This document shows positions 23,301 to 32,717 of a stretch of 64,000 nt of DNA, piece after piece. Position numbers and translations under genes: made by a program. Under the pieces are notes generated by a model that was given only the letters and a program-made list of their open reading frames with translations, had not been told where the DNA came from and did no database searches. This stretch comes from Styela clava (lineage: Eukaryota > Chordata > Ascidiacea > Stolidobranchia > Styelidae), in contig NC_135259.1 in NCBI RefSeq assembly GCF_964204865.1, positions 15,820,974 through 15,884,973 of the forward strand, read 5' to 3'. Numbering within the stretch: the stretch's first letter is position 1; every line of letters begins with the position of its first letter.

Positions 23301-23395
23301 CAACCGATATTGAGGTATTTTTCGAATATTTTTTATTATACCGAAAAAACAAACGGGGCATTGCCCCGGTTGGCCCTATTGACGCGCCGCCACTG
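20372..23395 (-). mobile_element. hAT transposon, 3.0 kb, private to copy A
   Basis: Terminal inverted repeats CAGTGGCGGCGCGT on the left and acgcgccgccactg on the right continue imperfectly into accggggcaa. A perfect 8-bp target duplication tttttatt lies at 20364..20371 and 23396..23403. Copy B holds the empty site (tatgtttttattaccatg near 62658), proving insertion after the segmental duplication. It contains a damaged transposase gene on the - strand, so it was probably moved by a transposase supplied elsewhere. Its ends are much richer in G+C than the surroundings. Confidence 0.96.
20786..22864 (-). pseudogene. hAT transposase (ZMYM1/TTF-finger, DUF4371 type), broken
   Basis: Reading from 22864 downwards: an N-terminal TTF-type zinc-finger region (CYSEDKNALFCFYCPLF), then a DUF4371-like region (FFSIQSDETTDITCVSQLAV), then the catalytic core (QTYDGAAVMSG; FLHCYAHQFNLV), the CAPTRWYFQSR block, and a C-terminal hAT dimerisation domain (SSADAERTFSTLKRIKTYLR). 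The reading is interrupted by stop codons near 22387 and 22005 and by frame changes near 21770 (next to an A run), 21510 and 21145. At least two nonsense changes and two frameshifts make it non-functional. Confidence 0.92.
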
Positions 23396-24169
23396 TTTTT
23401 ATTACCATGCATAACTTTATATTTTTATCCAATATAACAATAAAATAGACCAACTCCATATGACGACTCTAACTGGGGTCGGTTTGGGATCGATACAGCT
23501 TACCGATCGCTTATGAGAAACAAGTAAATGCCTTTTTTGTTTGATTTCGAGTGGATTGCAACCAGAATAACATTAGTCATTTTGCAGGGTTAGAGAATGT
23601 AAAATGCCGATAAAATTCACCTCATAAATGTATGAGAGTCCGATATCCTGATGGGAGCAAACTTTTGCTATGAATTTTCACATAAAAATATTTGGTATAC
23701 GCTAAACACACGGAGCTCTAAAGTTGTAAACAGTCTGTGATCCTACAACAGCAATATTCTTGACAATTTAGAAGCAATACAGAAGAGATCTGTTCCCGTT
23801 TGATGCGAAGAATATTCTTTACCCATTCCAACGACGACTTTATCCTACTCATGACATGCGTAGTTTTCACACAACATCTCCGTTGAATAACATTTTTGAA
23901 TCTACTCATCTGTGTTTCGTTTAACACGTAAACTACTGTTCGGATCTTTACTGACGTACAGTGGATCATCGGTCGGAGTTTTATTTCTGCCGTACCAATA
24001 CTCAATTGGAAATTTCACTTCTTGTCCAGTACTCAAATAGAGTTTTCTGTTCTAGAAAATAAAATTAGTTATATAAGCATGATAATAAAATGCCCCGAAA
24101 AAATAATTAACAGGAGAGCGATGATTGAATTAATATATGGGCACAAAAATCCAATACCCAAGCTTGTCC

Positions 24170-24300
24170 GTGGGAATAGGATTCTCGTGGAGAGCGTCCC
24201 ATGGGATGGGATGAGACAGCACACATTTTTATTTTCTATGAAGCAGTTGCCATGTCATACAACTTGATTACGTCACAGATAACCTTGGTATTTTTAGATT
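24170..24300 (+). repeat. Dispersed repeat, member 1
   Basis: Shares ordered blocks with 24890..25020: catgggat/catggga, acagcacacattt, ttgccatgtcata against tagccatattaca, and ttgattacg. Members differ by many substitutions, so it is an old family. A third, weaker match is near 24410..24470 (gagatgagacag). Confidence 0.45.
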
Positions 24301-24342
24301 TTTTTTCTTTTTCTTGGTATTTTTAGATTTTTTTTCTTTTTA
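24284..24342 (+). repeat. 29-bp tandem repeat, two units
   Basis: Two identical 29-bp units, each cttggtatttttag followed by a T-rich tail, start at 24284 and 24313. Confidence 0.85.
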
Positions 24343-24889
24343 ATGTTTTTATTTATGGTATTATCTAATTTTATTTATTTTGTGGTGGAAGTCCGCAGAA
24401 TTCCCATGGAAAGGCATAAAATGCAGTGGGGTGAGATGAGACAGAAAATATTTCCCATCGACAAACCTGCCATTAACTAACTGAAGCACCAGTAGCCAAA
24501 GCGATTTTACTCAAATATGCCTTGGCGCAGGCGGTCACGTTTCGGTACACGTCTCACAAGATTCGAAGAAATTTTGATAAAATATGTAGTTTCCCATACT
24601 TTCATCTTTAATTACTGAAAATTTGAAATTGAGTGATCCATTGGTTACTTGGAAAAGCGGTTTTTTTCGCACCATAAAATTGCCCCAACAACAACGAAAC
24701 GATTGGGAAAAACGATCCATATGGGGTTTCAATGATATATTTTATGTTTTCAGTAGTTCATTTGTTTACAGGACCAGCACTTTCTGCCGATGCCATTGTG
24801 ACATAACAATGGTCATTTCGACACGGCGTATTGATATCTAAGATTGCACCGCACTATTCAGAGTGGTTCAACTCATTAATATCTGCAGG

Positions 24890-25020
24890 CTTTTTCATGG
24901 GAATGGAAGTCCATGGGACAGCACACATTTGTATTTCCCATAGGACAATAGCCATATTACATCATATTGATTACGCCGTAGCTAACCTTATTCGTTATAC
25001 TTTTTAATCTTCTAAGTGTT
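24890..25020 (+). repeat. Dispersed repeat, member 2
   Basis: Second member of the family described for 24170..24300. Confidence 0.45.
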
Positions 25021-25040
25021 TTTTATTCTCCCTTTTTCTT

Positions 25041-25064
25041 CATATATATATATATATATATATA
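25041..25064 (+). repeat. (TA)n microsatellite
   Basis: About eleven uninterrupted TA units. Confidence 0.9.
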
Positions 25065-25712
25065 CTTGTATTCAGCGGTTCGCACCGGTTCTATAGAACC
25101 GTCTCACAGAATTTTATGAGATCAGCGAATCGGTTAGCATTCATTGTTACTGCCAATGTTCTGTTTGTAACAGAACCGGCTGAAAAATATGACTTTTGTG
25201 AAGAAACCGGCTGACAAAAACTTTGAATCTCACCACCGCTTGTATCTATAACTTATTTTGTGGTGGGACACCGACAGCGTGCTCAAGAAGGGGCGATTTC
25301 ATCATTGGATTTGGATTACGCCTAAATTCAAAATTGCAGCTTAAACTTCATGGTGTATTGTACATGCACTTAATTAATATCTAATAATGAAATCTCGCCT
25401 TTCTTGAGCGGGAGACATGCTGTTGGGATTTTCAAAATTACGATGTCCATGGTATTTTTTAGGCTGTTTCAAGTAAAGATCACACATGGATGCAGAATTT
25501 ATTCGCAATAACTTGAATATCACGTTATTAAACTCACCCCTCCTTAGCGGAATTACTTGCTGGTGGACTTTGGAAATTTTGTGGTATTTTTTCTACACCG
25601 ATGCATGCTGCAATGTGTTATATTCAGTAATGGATTGCGCATAAATGAAGTGATTGGACCACTTTTTCCACTGATTGTCGAATTTTTATTGTTGACTAAT
25701 TTTTAACCTTAT

Positions 25713-26511
25713 GGGCTATTCCAAGTGACACTACAGGACAATTCCAGAAATTTTGCATTTGTTAAATTCAATATATTTTCACATTTTCAGCTACATGTTT
25801 TGTTTCATTGTCCAATCAGTTGCTTTATTGAATATGTAAAAAATTGCACAAAAGTTACATCCAACCTTACTAAGTAGATACAAAAAATATAGTAAAATAT
25901 AGCGTGACACTACAGGACGGCAAATCCACGATGCACTAACAGTACGTTGTGTTGTGCTGTAAATTTTTGCGATGGTACAGTAGGAGCTCATAATATTTTC
26001 TGGTGCAGTAGCTGAACTACCCCTCTATGTGTTGCTCAAGTTACTTAATGTAACACTGTAAATCCATACCAATAATGTGCATATTGTATGTGACACTACA
26101 GGACGTGACACTACAGGACATTTTTCCACTTCGGAATAGCGGCATCTATCATCTCTTAAAATTCTGGTAATAAACCGTTAAATGGGTGAAGAAATGTTCT
26201 ACAGCACTGCAAACATTCAAACTTTATTAACTTAAATCCAGTGCGTCAATTCCATATGAAATAACTGTATCACACAATCAAACACTTTGTGTCAGGAATC
26301 ATCACAAAATATGTCAATTATACCAAAATTTCTACATTTCAGGCCATTTTTTATAAACCATCAAAAACCTGGGTGAAATTTTAAATTGTTCGATGAAATG
26401 AATGCAGTCCAATAAAACTCCAATGTCTTTTGGTATTAGAAATAAAAAAAAATTACTTTCACTACACTTTTTAAAAAATTGATGGATTTCAACTTTTGCT
26501 TGGAATGGCCC
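25713..26511. mobile_element. 799-bp non-autonomous DNA element with internal gtgacactacaggac repeats
   Basis: Ends GGGCTATTCCAAG and CTTGGAATGGCCC are inverted with one mismatch, and TTAT flanks both sides (25709..25712 and 26512..26515). The interior has four exact copies of gtgacactacaggac at 25725..25739, 25904..25918, 26090..26104 and 26105..26119, all in the same orientation. Three lie in the left half and two are adjacent. Repeats of this kind near termini often serve as transposase binding sites. No transposase is encoded. Confidence 0.7.
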
Positions 26512-27244
26512 TTATACAGCCTACTCATTAGAGTTTATGCAGGCCTACTTTTTCAACGTAACTACTGAGAATGATTGCATATTAGTTTATTTCATGACTT
26601 CCGTTATTTCAAAAGTATTTCTGATTATCTGCCGTATTGAAATAGTTTGAATTCTATATACAGAAACATACGGTGTTTTAAAATTTATCGGAAGAGTATG
26701 TAACTAATTTTTACGAGGAATTTTATCGTCATTTTGACTGGTTAAAAGTATTGAATCTTTGAAATAAAATTTAGCAACCGTGCTATATATGTGTATTGTG
26801 CTTTGTGCAGTATAGTCCCCACTAAGAGCGCCAGTTTCGAATCACAGGCTCAGAATAAAATACACACTTTTTTCGGTTCACCTTCACTTGTTAATTCTTA
26901 CATGCATGTACCAACGTCAGTCAACGAAAGAAATGTGAGAAAAATTTGTCGATGAGAGTTGTAAATTGCATCAAATTCGCATTAAATTGTGCGAGCGAGC
27001 GCCTTTTCACAATATATATCTGCCGAAATTCCGAAAAAATTCACGAAACGAATCCGTGTGCTACAGTATGTCATATAGAAAGAAATACGCTCAGAATGAT
27101 TATCATACAAAAAATTATGATGTTTTTTAACGATTCATAGAAACGCAATTGACGGAAACGATCCATCTGGATGTGATTAGGTTTTCATGATATCACAATG
27201 TTTTTACCTAAATTTTGTTATGTTTAATGCTTCATTTTCTATGT
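26512..27244. other. Spacer, no gene seen
   Basis: AT-rich, with only short frames that lack domains. Confidence 0.4.
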
Positions 27245-27890
27245 TTAAATTTCAAAAATGGTCCGGAAATAATTTTAGCATATAAGGCTGGCACGCTACA
27301 AGGCAAGCCTTACAACGTTCTCCCATGAATTTCATCCGTACCGCCTCCAAACTATTAGAACTACCACGCTTAACAGTACACAAAGTCCTACACAAGAGTT
27401 TAATATTGCATGCTTACAAAGTGCAAATGTTACAGGCACTTCAGCCAAATGACACGCCAAGGCGAAAATAGCTTGCAGTAAACACGCTGCAACAAATATC
27501 TGAGGATGAAGTATTCCTCAAGCGAGTCTGTTTCAGTGATGAAGCCACTTTTCATGTCTCAGGAAAGTAAAACGAACACAATGTAAGAATTCGAGGATCG
27601 GAAGGCCCCCACACGAGTAGAGAACATCAGACAAATAGTCAAAAATGAATGTTTAATGTGGAATCATGTACAATCGAATAATTGGGCCATTTTTACTCCA
27701 CGAGGCACCAATTACTACAAATGTTTACTTTGTTACTTATCGATTTTAATCGGTAAGTTTGTTGATAGGTATTTGTCTGTATGTCTGTTTGTCTGTTAGA
27801 TGCACGTTGAGGCTATGCTACAACAAACATGGCAAGAAATGGAGTACCGTGCTTCGTGCAACTAATGGTGCATAGATACATAGATACAAA
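27245..27890 (+). pseudogene. Degraded mariner-type transposase
   Basis: Translation in one frame from 27337 gives typical arthropod-style mariner blocks: LTVHKVLHKSLILHAYKVQM, LQALQPNDTPRRK, FLKRVCFSDEATFHVSGK and VRIRGSEGPHTSREH. Stops interrupt it (after PRRK, after VSGK, after NSQK). The C-terminal signature follows after a gap, HVEAMLQQTWQEMEYR near 27802..27850. FSDEATF contains the first catalytic Asp region. It is an old, dead copy with an internal rearrangement (a tctgtatgtctgtttgtctg stretch around 27775). Terminal inverted repeats were not found. Confidence 0.85.
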
Positions 27891-28767
27891 AATTAAAATA
27901 TTTGGATCACAAAAGTTATTTTTGGATCGAAATGAGATAATTTTAACACAGGTTTGAAACGTGATTCCGAATACTCGAAAACGGATGCCCCTCATTCCAC
28001 TGTATACTACAGGCACCGTACCGCAACAGAACACCAGATACCAACTTACGCGTAAACGAAATCACCACATGTAAAGCCATTTTTACTTTCGTTGATGCAC
28101 ACACAAAAAAATTAGACCCCCATAGAGGTCATAGAAAGTATTGAAATAAAAAAGTAATAGCCTTCTCGCAAAAAATACAATCTTCCACCACTGGAAATTG
28201 CAAACGGTCAAGTATACTTAAAGTAGAAAAATACCAACTGTAATAACATAAGAACAAAATGATCCATAGATGCCTCCCATTCTAGAAAATCAGTAAAAAG
28301 TCAATTTATAGCTGATGAAATCTATTAGTTAGCATTTATTACAACTTCCAGCTTCCATTATGAATATTTTGGTGAGATTCCATGAATATGTCCAATACAA
28401 TTACAGAAAAATGTTGTTTCTTCAATTTGCCTATCTTTATTGTAGCTATCGGCATCCTGCAGAGAGAAATTTACCATAGAAGAAAAACTAGACCTGATAG
28501 AGAAAAAGTAACAGCATTTCTGGAATCAGCGCCCTCAAATTTGCTAAAAACGTTCAAAACATCTTAGGCACCATGAAAAATATTTTTTGTCGGCCATTGT
28601 TATCGCTATAAACTGCATTACAATCAGCTCTTATATCTGAATTAATATTCTTTGGTCAATGTCTAAAAAACTCATCAGTCAAAATCATAGACAACCTTGC
28701 ACCGTGCGTCCGTTGTACTTCTAAAAAGATGGTTTATAGAATGACAGTAACAACAATGAAACTCAAA
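27891..28767. other. Spacer, no gene seen
   Basis: Low-complexity AT-rich DNA. A 61-codon frame at 28382..28567 has no recognisable features. Confidence 0.4.
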
Positions 28768-29751
28768 CAAAGATCTTATCATGGTGGCCAAAAAGTGTAT
28801 ATACTTTTATTAGAAACTGAGGTTCAGATAGAAAAAAAAAATTTATTCGTACGAAATGCCGACCCATGATAAACACATAATTCTAATACTAGAGTAACCA
28901 ATACATATGACAGAGAACATTTTATATTTTTTCACACAATATTCAAAAAACGTATCCTCATATCATACATTGTCCACAATCAACTGGCAACAACGGAATC
29001 ACGGCAATAGCAAGAGTCCATGACAATACGATAATATGGCGAATTGTTCTGAGGCTAACTTCAATACATGGTCTGCAATATATATTTATGGTGACCGTAC
29101 ATTTGAACCCGTGTACATTTGAACCCATGCGTATATCCACGGGTTCAATCTATATGCGGGTGCTAAAACCCATGGGTTAGGGATAGTATGGGTTTAACTA
29201 TCCGTGACACAAAAAAAATTCCATAGGTGCAATAGCATACAGGTGCAATTGTCATGGGTTCAAATGTACGTGGGTTCAAATGTAATGGAACCTATATTTA
29301 TATCAACGCCTAGCAGTAATTTAAGCAATTTTACTGTGTTATTTACCTCAGAAAGGTATACACTCTAAGTCATGTAATGATCGTCAGAGCAAAAACTGGA
29401 GACTCTGTTCCAATCATAAGCAAAGCTTCGATAGCAGAACAGGAAATTCCACTTCTCCATTCTATATCTTCTTTGCAATACTCACCTTGCATTGTTATAC
29501 TCATTATGCATATGGAGAATGTGTAAACCTGAGTTGAATATCAAGTTGTAAAAATGTTCAAATGTTTAACTAAAATATTTAAGTTGATCTACCCCAACGA
29601 GAAAATCAGACGCTGACACATTACAAATCAAGATTTTGTCGATCACAGCATTCTTTTTATAATTCTTCTTCTTTTTGTATAACTTGACCATAGATAATAA
29701 AATCACGAACGAATTTCTTGCCAATGTGACGGTACCTGACAAAAAGCGCGA
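28768..29751 (-). pseudogene. Receptor pseudogene fragment, TM1-TM4 exons, inverted
   Basis: The reverse complement matches 10490..11345 of receptor copy A, including introns. The TM1-TM2 exon (about 29745 down to 29605) is still open and reads SASDFLVG. The TM2-TM3 exon (about 29535 to 29355) ends ALTIIT followed by TGA, where copies A and B have Gly. The TM4 exon (about 29075 to 28960) keeps PFVEVSLRTIR-like sequence but diverges after LLPV. The fragment lacks the 82-bp duplication of copies A and B, is much more diverged, and carries a MITE insertion at 29090..29292. Homology stops abruptly upstream of the exon 16 acceptor. Confidence 0.93.
29090..29292. mobile_element. 203-bp MITE of the same family inside the receptor pseudogene
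   Basis: Starts GGTGACCGTACATTTGAACC and ends caaatgtaatggaacc, with perfect 9-bp flanks tatatttat (29081..29089 and 29293..29301). The uninterrupted intron of receptor copies A and B (around 11000..11017) gives the empty site: ataaatatatat. This independent insertion confirms that the family makes 9-bp target duplications, as Mutator-like elements often do. Confidence 0.85.
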
Positions 29752-30034
29752 AGGCCCAGTCTTGTATTCAACAAAAATAACATTGGTATATATCGTTTTT
29801 TTTTCTCGACAAGCTATTTTTATTTTTTCAATACAGCATTGTCAAGCGTGGTGAATCGCTTTGAAATATTTTTCTATTTCGATATTTCGAGACTCACGTG
29901 TCTCAAGACTGATGCTTGTATTTTCAAGTTTTACGCTTCCATTTCACCGTACAAAGTAAACCAAATACGATGTCTCACACTCACTTCGGGGATAAGGCTA
30001 TTACTTAATATATATATTAAATCTGGTTTTCAAG

Positions 30035-30283
30035 GTGAAGGCAGACAGTAACTTTCTGAGTCTGGACAAACTATTGAATATCCGTGAAAGAGAAATAACT
30101 CTCATTAAACAGGCCACGCAATTATTCAATGTTGACTTGTTTCGGCAGTGTAAGCTGAACGAGAAGGAAAATTGGGCATCGTGCCATGAGGCATATAAAT
30201 ATAAAAATTGCTACTGCTTCGGCAACCACAAATTTCCGCCCTTACCTAGTCGTTATCAGACCCCAAATAAGATAAGGCCATGA
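30035..30283 (+). CDS. Unrecognised 82-codon open frame
   Basis: Encodes a hydrophilic peptide with a helical first half (LDKLLNIREREITLIKQATQ) and four Cys in the second half (FRQCKLNEKENWASCHE; NCYCFGNHKF). Composition is less AT-driven than in neighbouring frames. A possible acceptor (ttttcaag) precedes it by a few bases. It may be an exon or a transposon relic. No family is recognised. Confidence 0.2.
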   Translation: MKADSNFLSLDKLLNIREREITLIKQATQLFNVDLFRQCKLNEKENWASCHEAYKYKNCYCFGNHKFPPLPSRYQTPNKIRP

Positions 30284-30844
30284 CAGTTAACATTCTACGT
30301 GAGTATAAACCGGTAGTAATATAAACTGTTATAAAGTCTCGTGTTCTTTTGTAATGAAAATTCCACATGACTAATTGATGTATGACATCAATGAAAGAGC
30401 ACGGGGAGTGGGGTTCACGCAACCTTCGGTAAATTACGGTTTTCTCCAGGATTGAAGTTCGCGATTCTCAGAAGATCGACTGGCAAGACAGCCTAAACAG
30501 GTAATCAAACAAGGGGCTTTTGTTCACCATATGAGTCTTTGAACGAGTTGAAAAGAAAAATTAAAAAGTGATTTTTGGGAAATGGGCTGTTTTTTGCCAA
30601 CAAATATTTGAAGATAAAGCGGTAAGTGCAAAAAGAAAAATGACGCGGAAGCTACTGGTTCGAATTTTTTTTTTCGAAATGAATCTTGAAGATTTTCAAC
30701 GCATGTGACTTTATTATTGCGATGGGTCCACCAAGCACATAAATTACCGAAAGCATAAAATCCATCCTTCAGACAGTTTGCTGAGTGTTCACACCTAATA
30801 GGAAACGTGTTTTATCAATATTTCACAGAGAAATAAAACAGTCA

Positions 30845-30990
30845 TAAGTCAAAATTACATTGTAAAAATATGGCTTCAATGAAAAAAAAAAAACTAAAAC
30901 AATTACCCCGACCTTTTATCGGCGATTTGAAATATCCGTCTGAACCGATTTGAATAATTTACAATTCGATTCGATATGCCCAGTCCAAAT
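30845..30990. repeat. Diverged dispersed repeat, member 1
   Basis: Shares the order cattgtaaaaatatggcttc, ggcgatttgaa and ccgatttgaataatt with 32235..32385 (cattgtataaatatggttcc, ggtgattcgaa, tcgattcgaataatt). Old repeat of unknown class. Confidence 0.45.
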
Positions 30991-32234
30991 CGGCATGTGC
31001 CTTAATTAATTTCCATCTTGTGAAAAAGTCGATTTCTCGTGGTTTACATGTTGCAAACTCTGGGATAATGTTTTAGCCTTCAAGAAACGTCCTTGTATGA
31101 AAATTATCATATGAGAGTTCAAAATTTCCCCCCTTTACTACACTCGTATCAAACTGGCTAATATTCGGTCCCTACTACAATAGGACTCTACAGCATTACT
31201 CATGTGCGTCGTAATAACAAAACACAAATGGTAGGTTGTAATGATTTCCGTATCCAATGATTGAGTAAGTCTCCGTTGGGCTTGATCTGAGTATGAACTG
31301 TATATGATTTAATATATATTCTTGATCTATACTTCCGTTAAATATATACACTCATTAGAAATATACTCCCACCGTCTGTGACAATGTTTGCAAGCAGTGT
31401 AGCTTTTCGTGGTTCACCAGAGGAAAACTTCATTTAGTCTAGGCTTGAGATCTCAAATCAGATCAGCTGGTATCGATTGTGTTACTCGACAAGGAATGCC
31501 AGAAGTCTCACTAGTAGCAGGCATGACAATAAATGGCTTTTTCTAAATTTTTGTCATAATCGTGATGTTTAGTGACTTTTATAATAAACTAGCATTCTAG
31601 CAGAGCTGAATAAAGGTATATCTGATGTTCATGTGTGTTGTTGTTTATAATGTGTCTTTTCGCGGCAATGAAGTACGGAATGCGGCTCTTGGTCTCTAAC
31701 TGGTTGGCAATCCCTGAACTATGTCTTATTTTCAGCCGAGGGCTATTAAAATATAGGTCTTATTTTCGGGAAATTACGGTATTGTTAAGAACGGTAAATA
31801 ATAAGTATACATTTGGAAAGTTTAACTCCATAGCTAATGAGTGTCAGTACCTAAGTTCGAATGTTAAGTCAACTTTCTTAACCCCATGCCGCCCCCGTTA
31901 AGATTAAAATGTACAAGGTGTCACTGTATTACGCCTTGTATGTGTCGCATATGTATTTCTGCTATATTTTATCTGGTAAATTCCAATACAATGATTGAAT
32001 AAAGGTATCGAAAAAAGATCGAAACATTAAATGTTCAACCCATGGCCACTCTTTCATAATGGATTTCAACCTTTTTATTGGAACAGAACCTCAATGAAAA
32101 TTACAGACGCTCGAGGAATCATTTTCCAACAACAGAACATTCGTGGACACACTTAAATATATTATGTCAATGTAATTATATTTGAACAATATGCATACAA
32201 TAATACGAACTCTCGGATATGAGTCATATGCCAG

Positions 32235-32385
32235 AATTGCATTGTATAAATATGGTTCCAATGGGGGAAAAATGAGGAATTCATCTCCCAAAATGGCGGT
32301 GATTCGAAGTTTTCGCCTGAATCGATTCGAATAATTGACTATTCGATTTAATCCAATTATTCCATTCAAAATGATTGATAAGCCC
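32235..32385. repeat. Diverged dispersed repeat, member 2
   Basis: Second member of the family described for 30845..30990. Confidence 0.45.
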
Positions 32386-32717
32386 GACTTGCTAGATTGA
32401 GGTAAATACTTTTATGCATTATAAAAATTTCAGTATGGAAACAAACATATGGTACTGTTTTGTATAGCGCAAATATTGAATTCTAGACTAAAGAGATTCG
32501 TCTCATACCCAGTAGCCTACATCAATTTTTCTTTGAGTTATAAATAAAATGTAAAAAATTCTCAACTTCCCGAATTTAATAACAAAAAAACATAAAATTA
32601 ATTTACATAGATATTGTGAAATATATTTATGTGAATTAAATTAATTTCAGATATAAAGCGAGTGGACTTTGAAACGCTACTTACAAAAGTAAATTAGATT
32701 AAAAAGTTATTGAGAAA

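Larger units (their letters stand above)
1..23771. repeat. Tandem segmental duplication, copy A
   Basis: This block is repeated in direct orientation at 42492..63861. Base 1 aligns with 42492, and alignment is lost just after the shared bases tgacaattta at 23761..23770 (63851..63860 in copy B). Without private insertions each copy is about 20.5 kb. It contains the LDLa receptor gene (+) and the Ser-rich membrane protein gene (-), tail to tail. Private to copy A are an hAT element (20372..23395) and 232 bp at 19217..19448. The left limit is the window edge, so the true left breakpoint is not visible. Read by eye, identity is very high overall but uneven. Confidence 0.97.
23772..25708. other. 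Spacer, AT-rich, repeats only
   Basis: No gene supported. It contains the 29-bp tandem repeat at 24284..24342, a diverged repeat pair (24170..24300 and 24890..25020) and a TA microsatellite. Short open frames carry no recognisable domain. Confidence 0.5.
29752..32717. other. Spacer upstream of the lectin gene
   Basis: AT-rich DNA with one unplaced open frame (30035..30283), a diverged repeat pair (30845..30990 and 32235..32385) and a fragment near 31735..31790 (ggtcttattttcggg). No gene structure could be built. Confidence 0.45.

Noticed and set aside
23009..23412. Open frames at the G+C-rich end of the hAT element
   Set aside because: They lie in terminal non-coding sequence of the transposon and have no motif.
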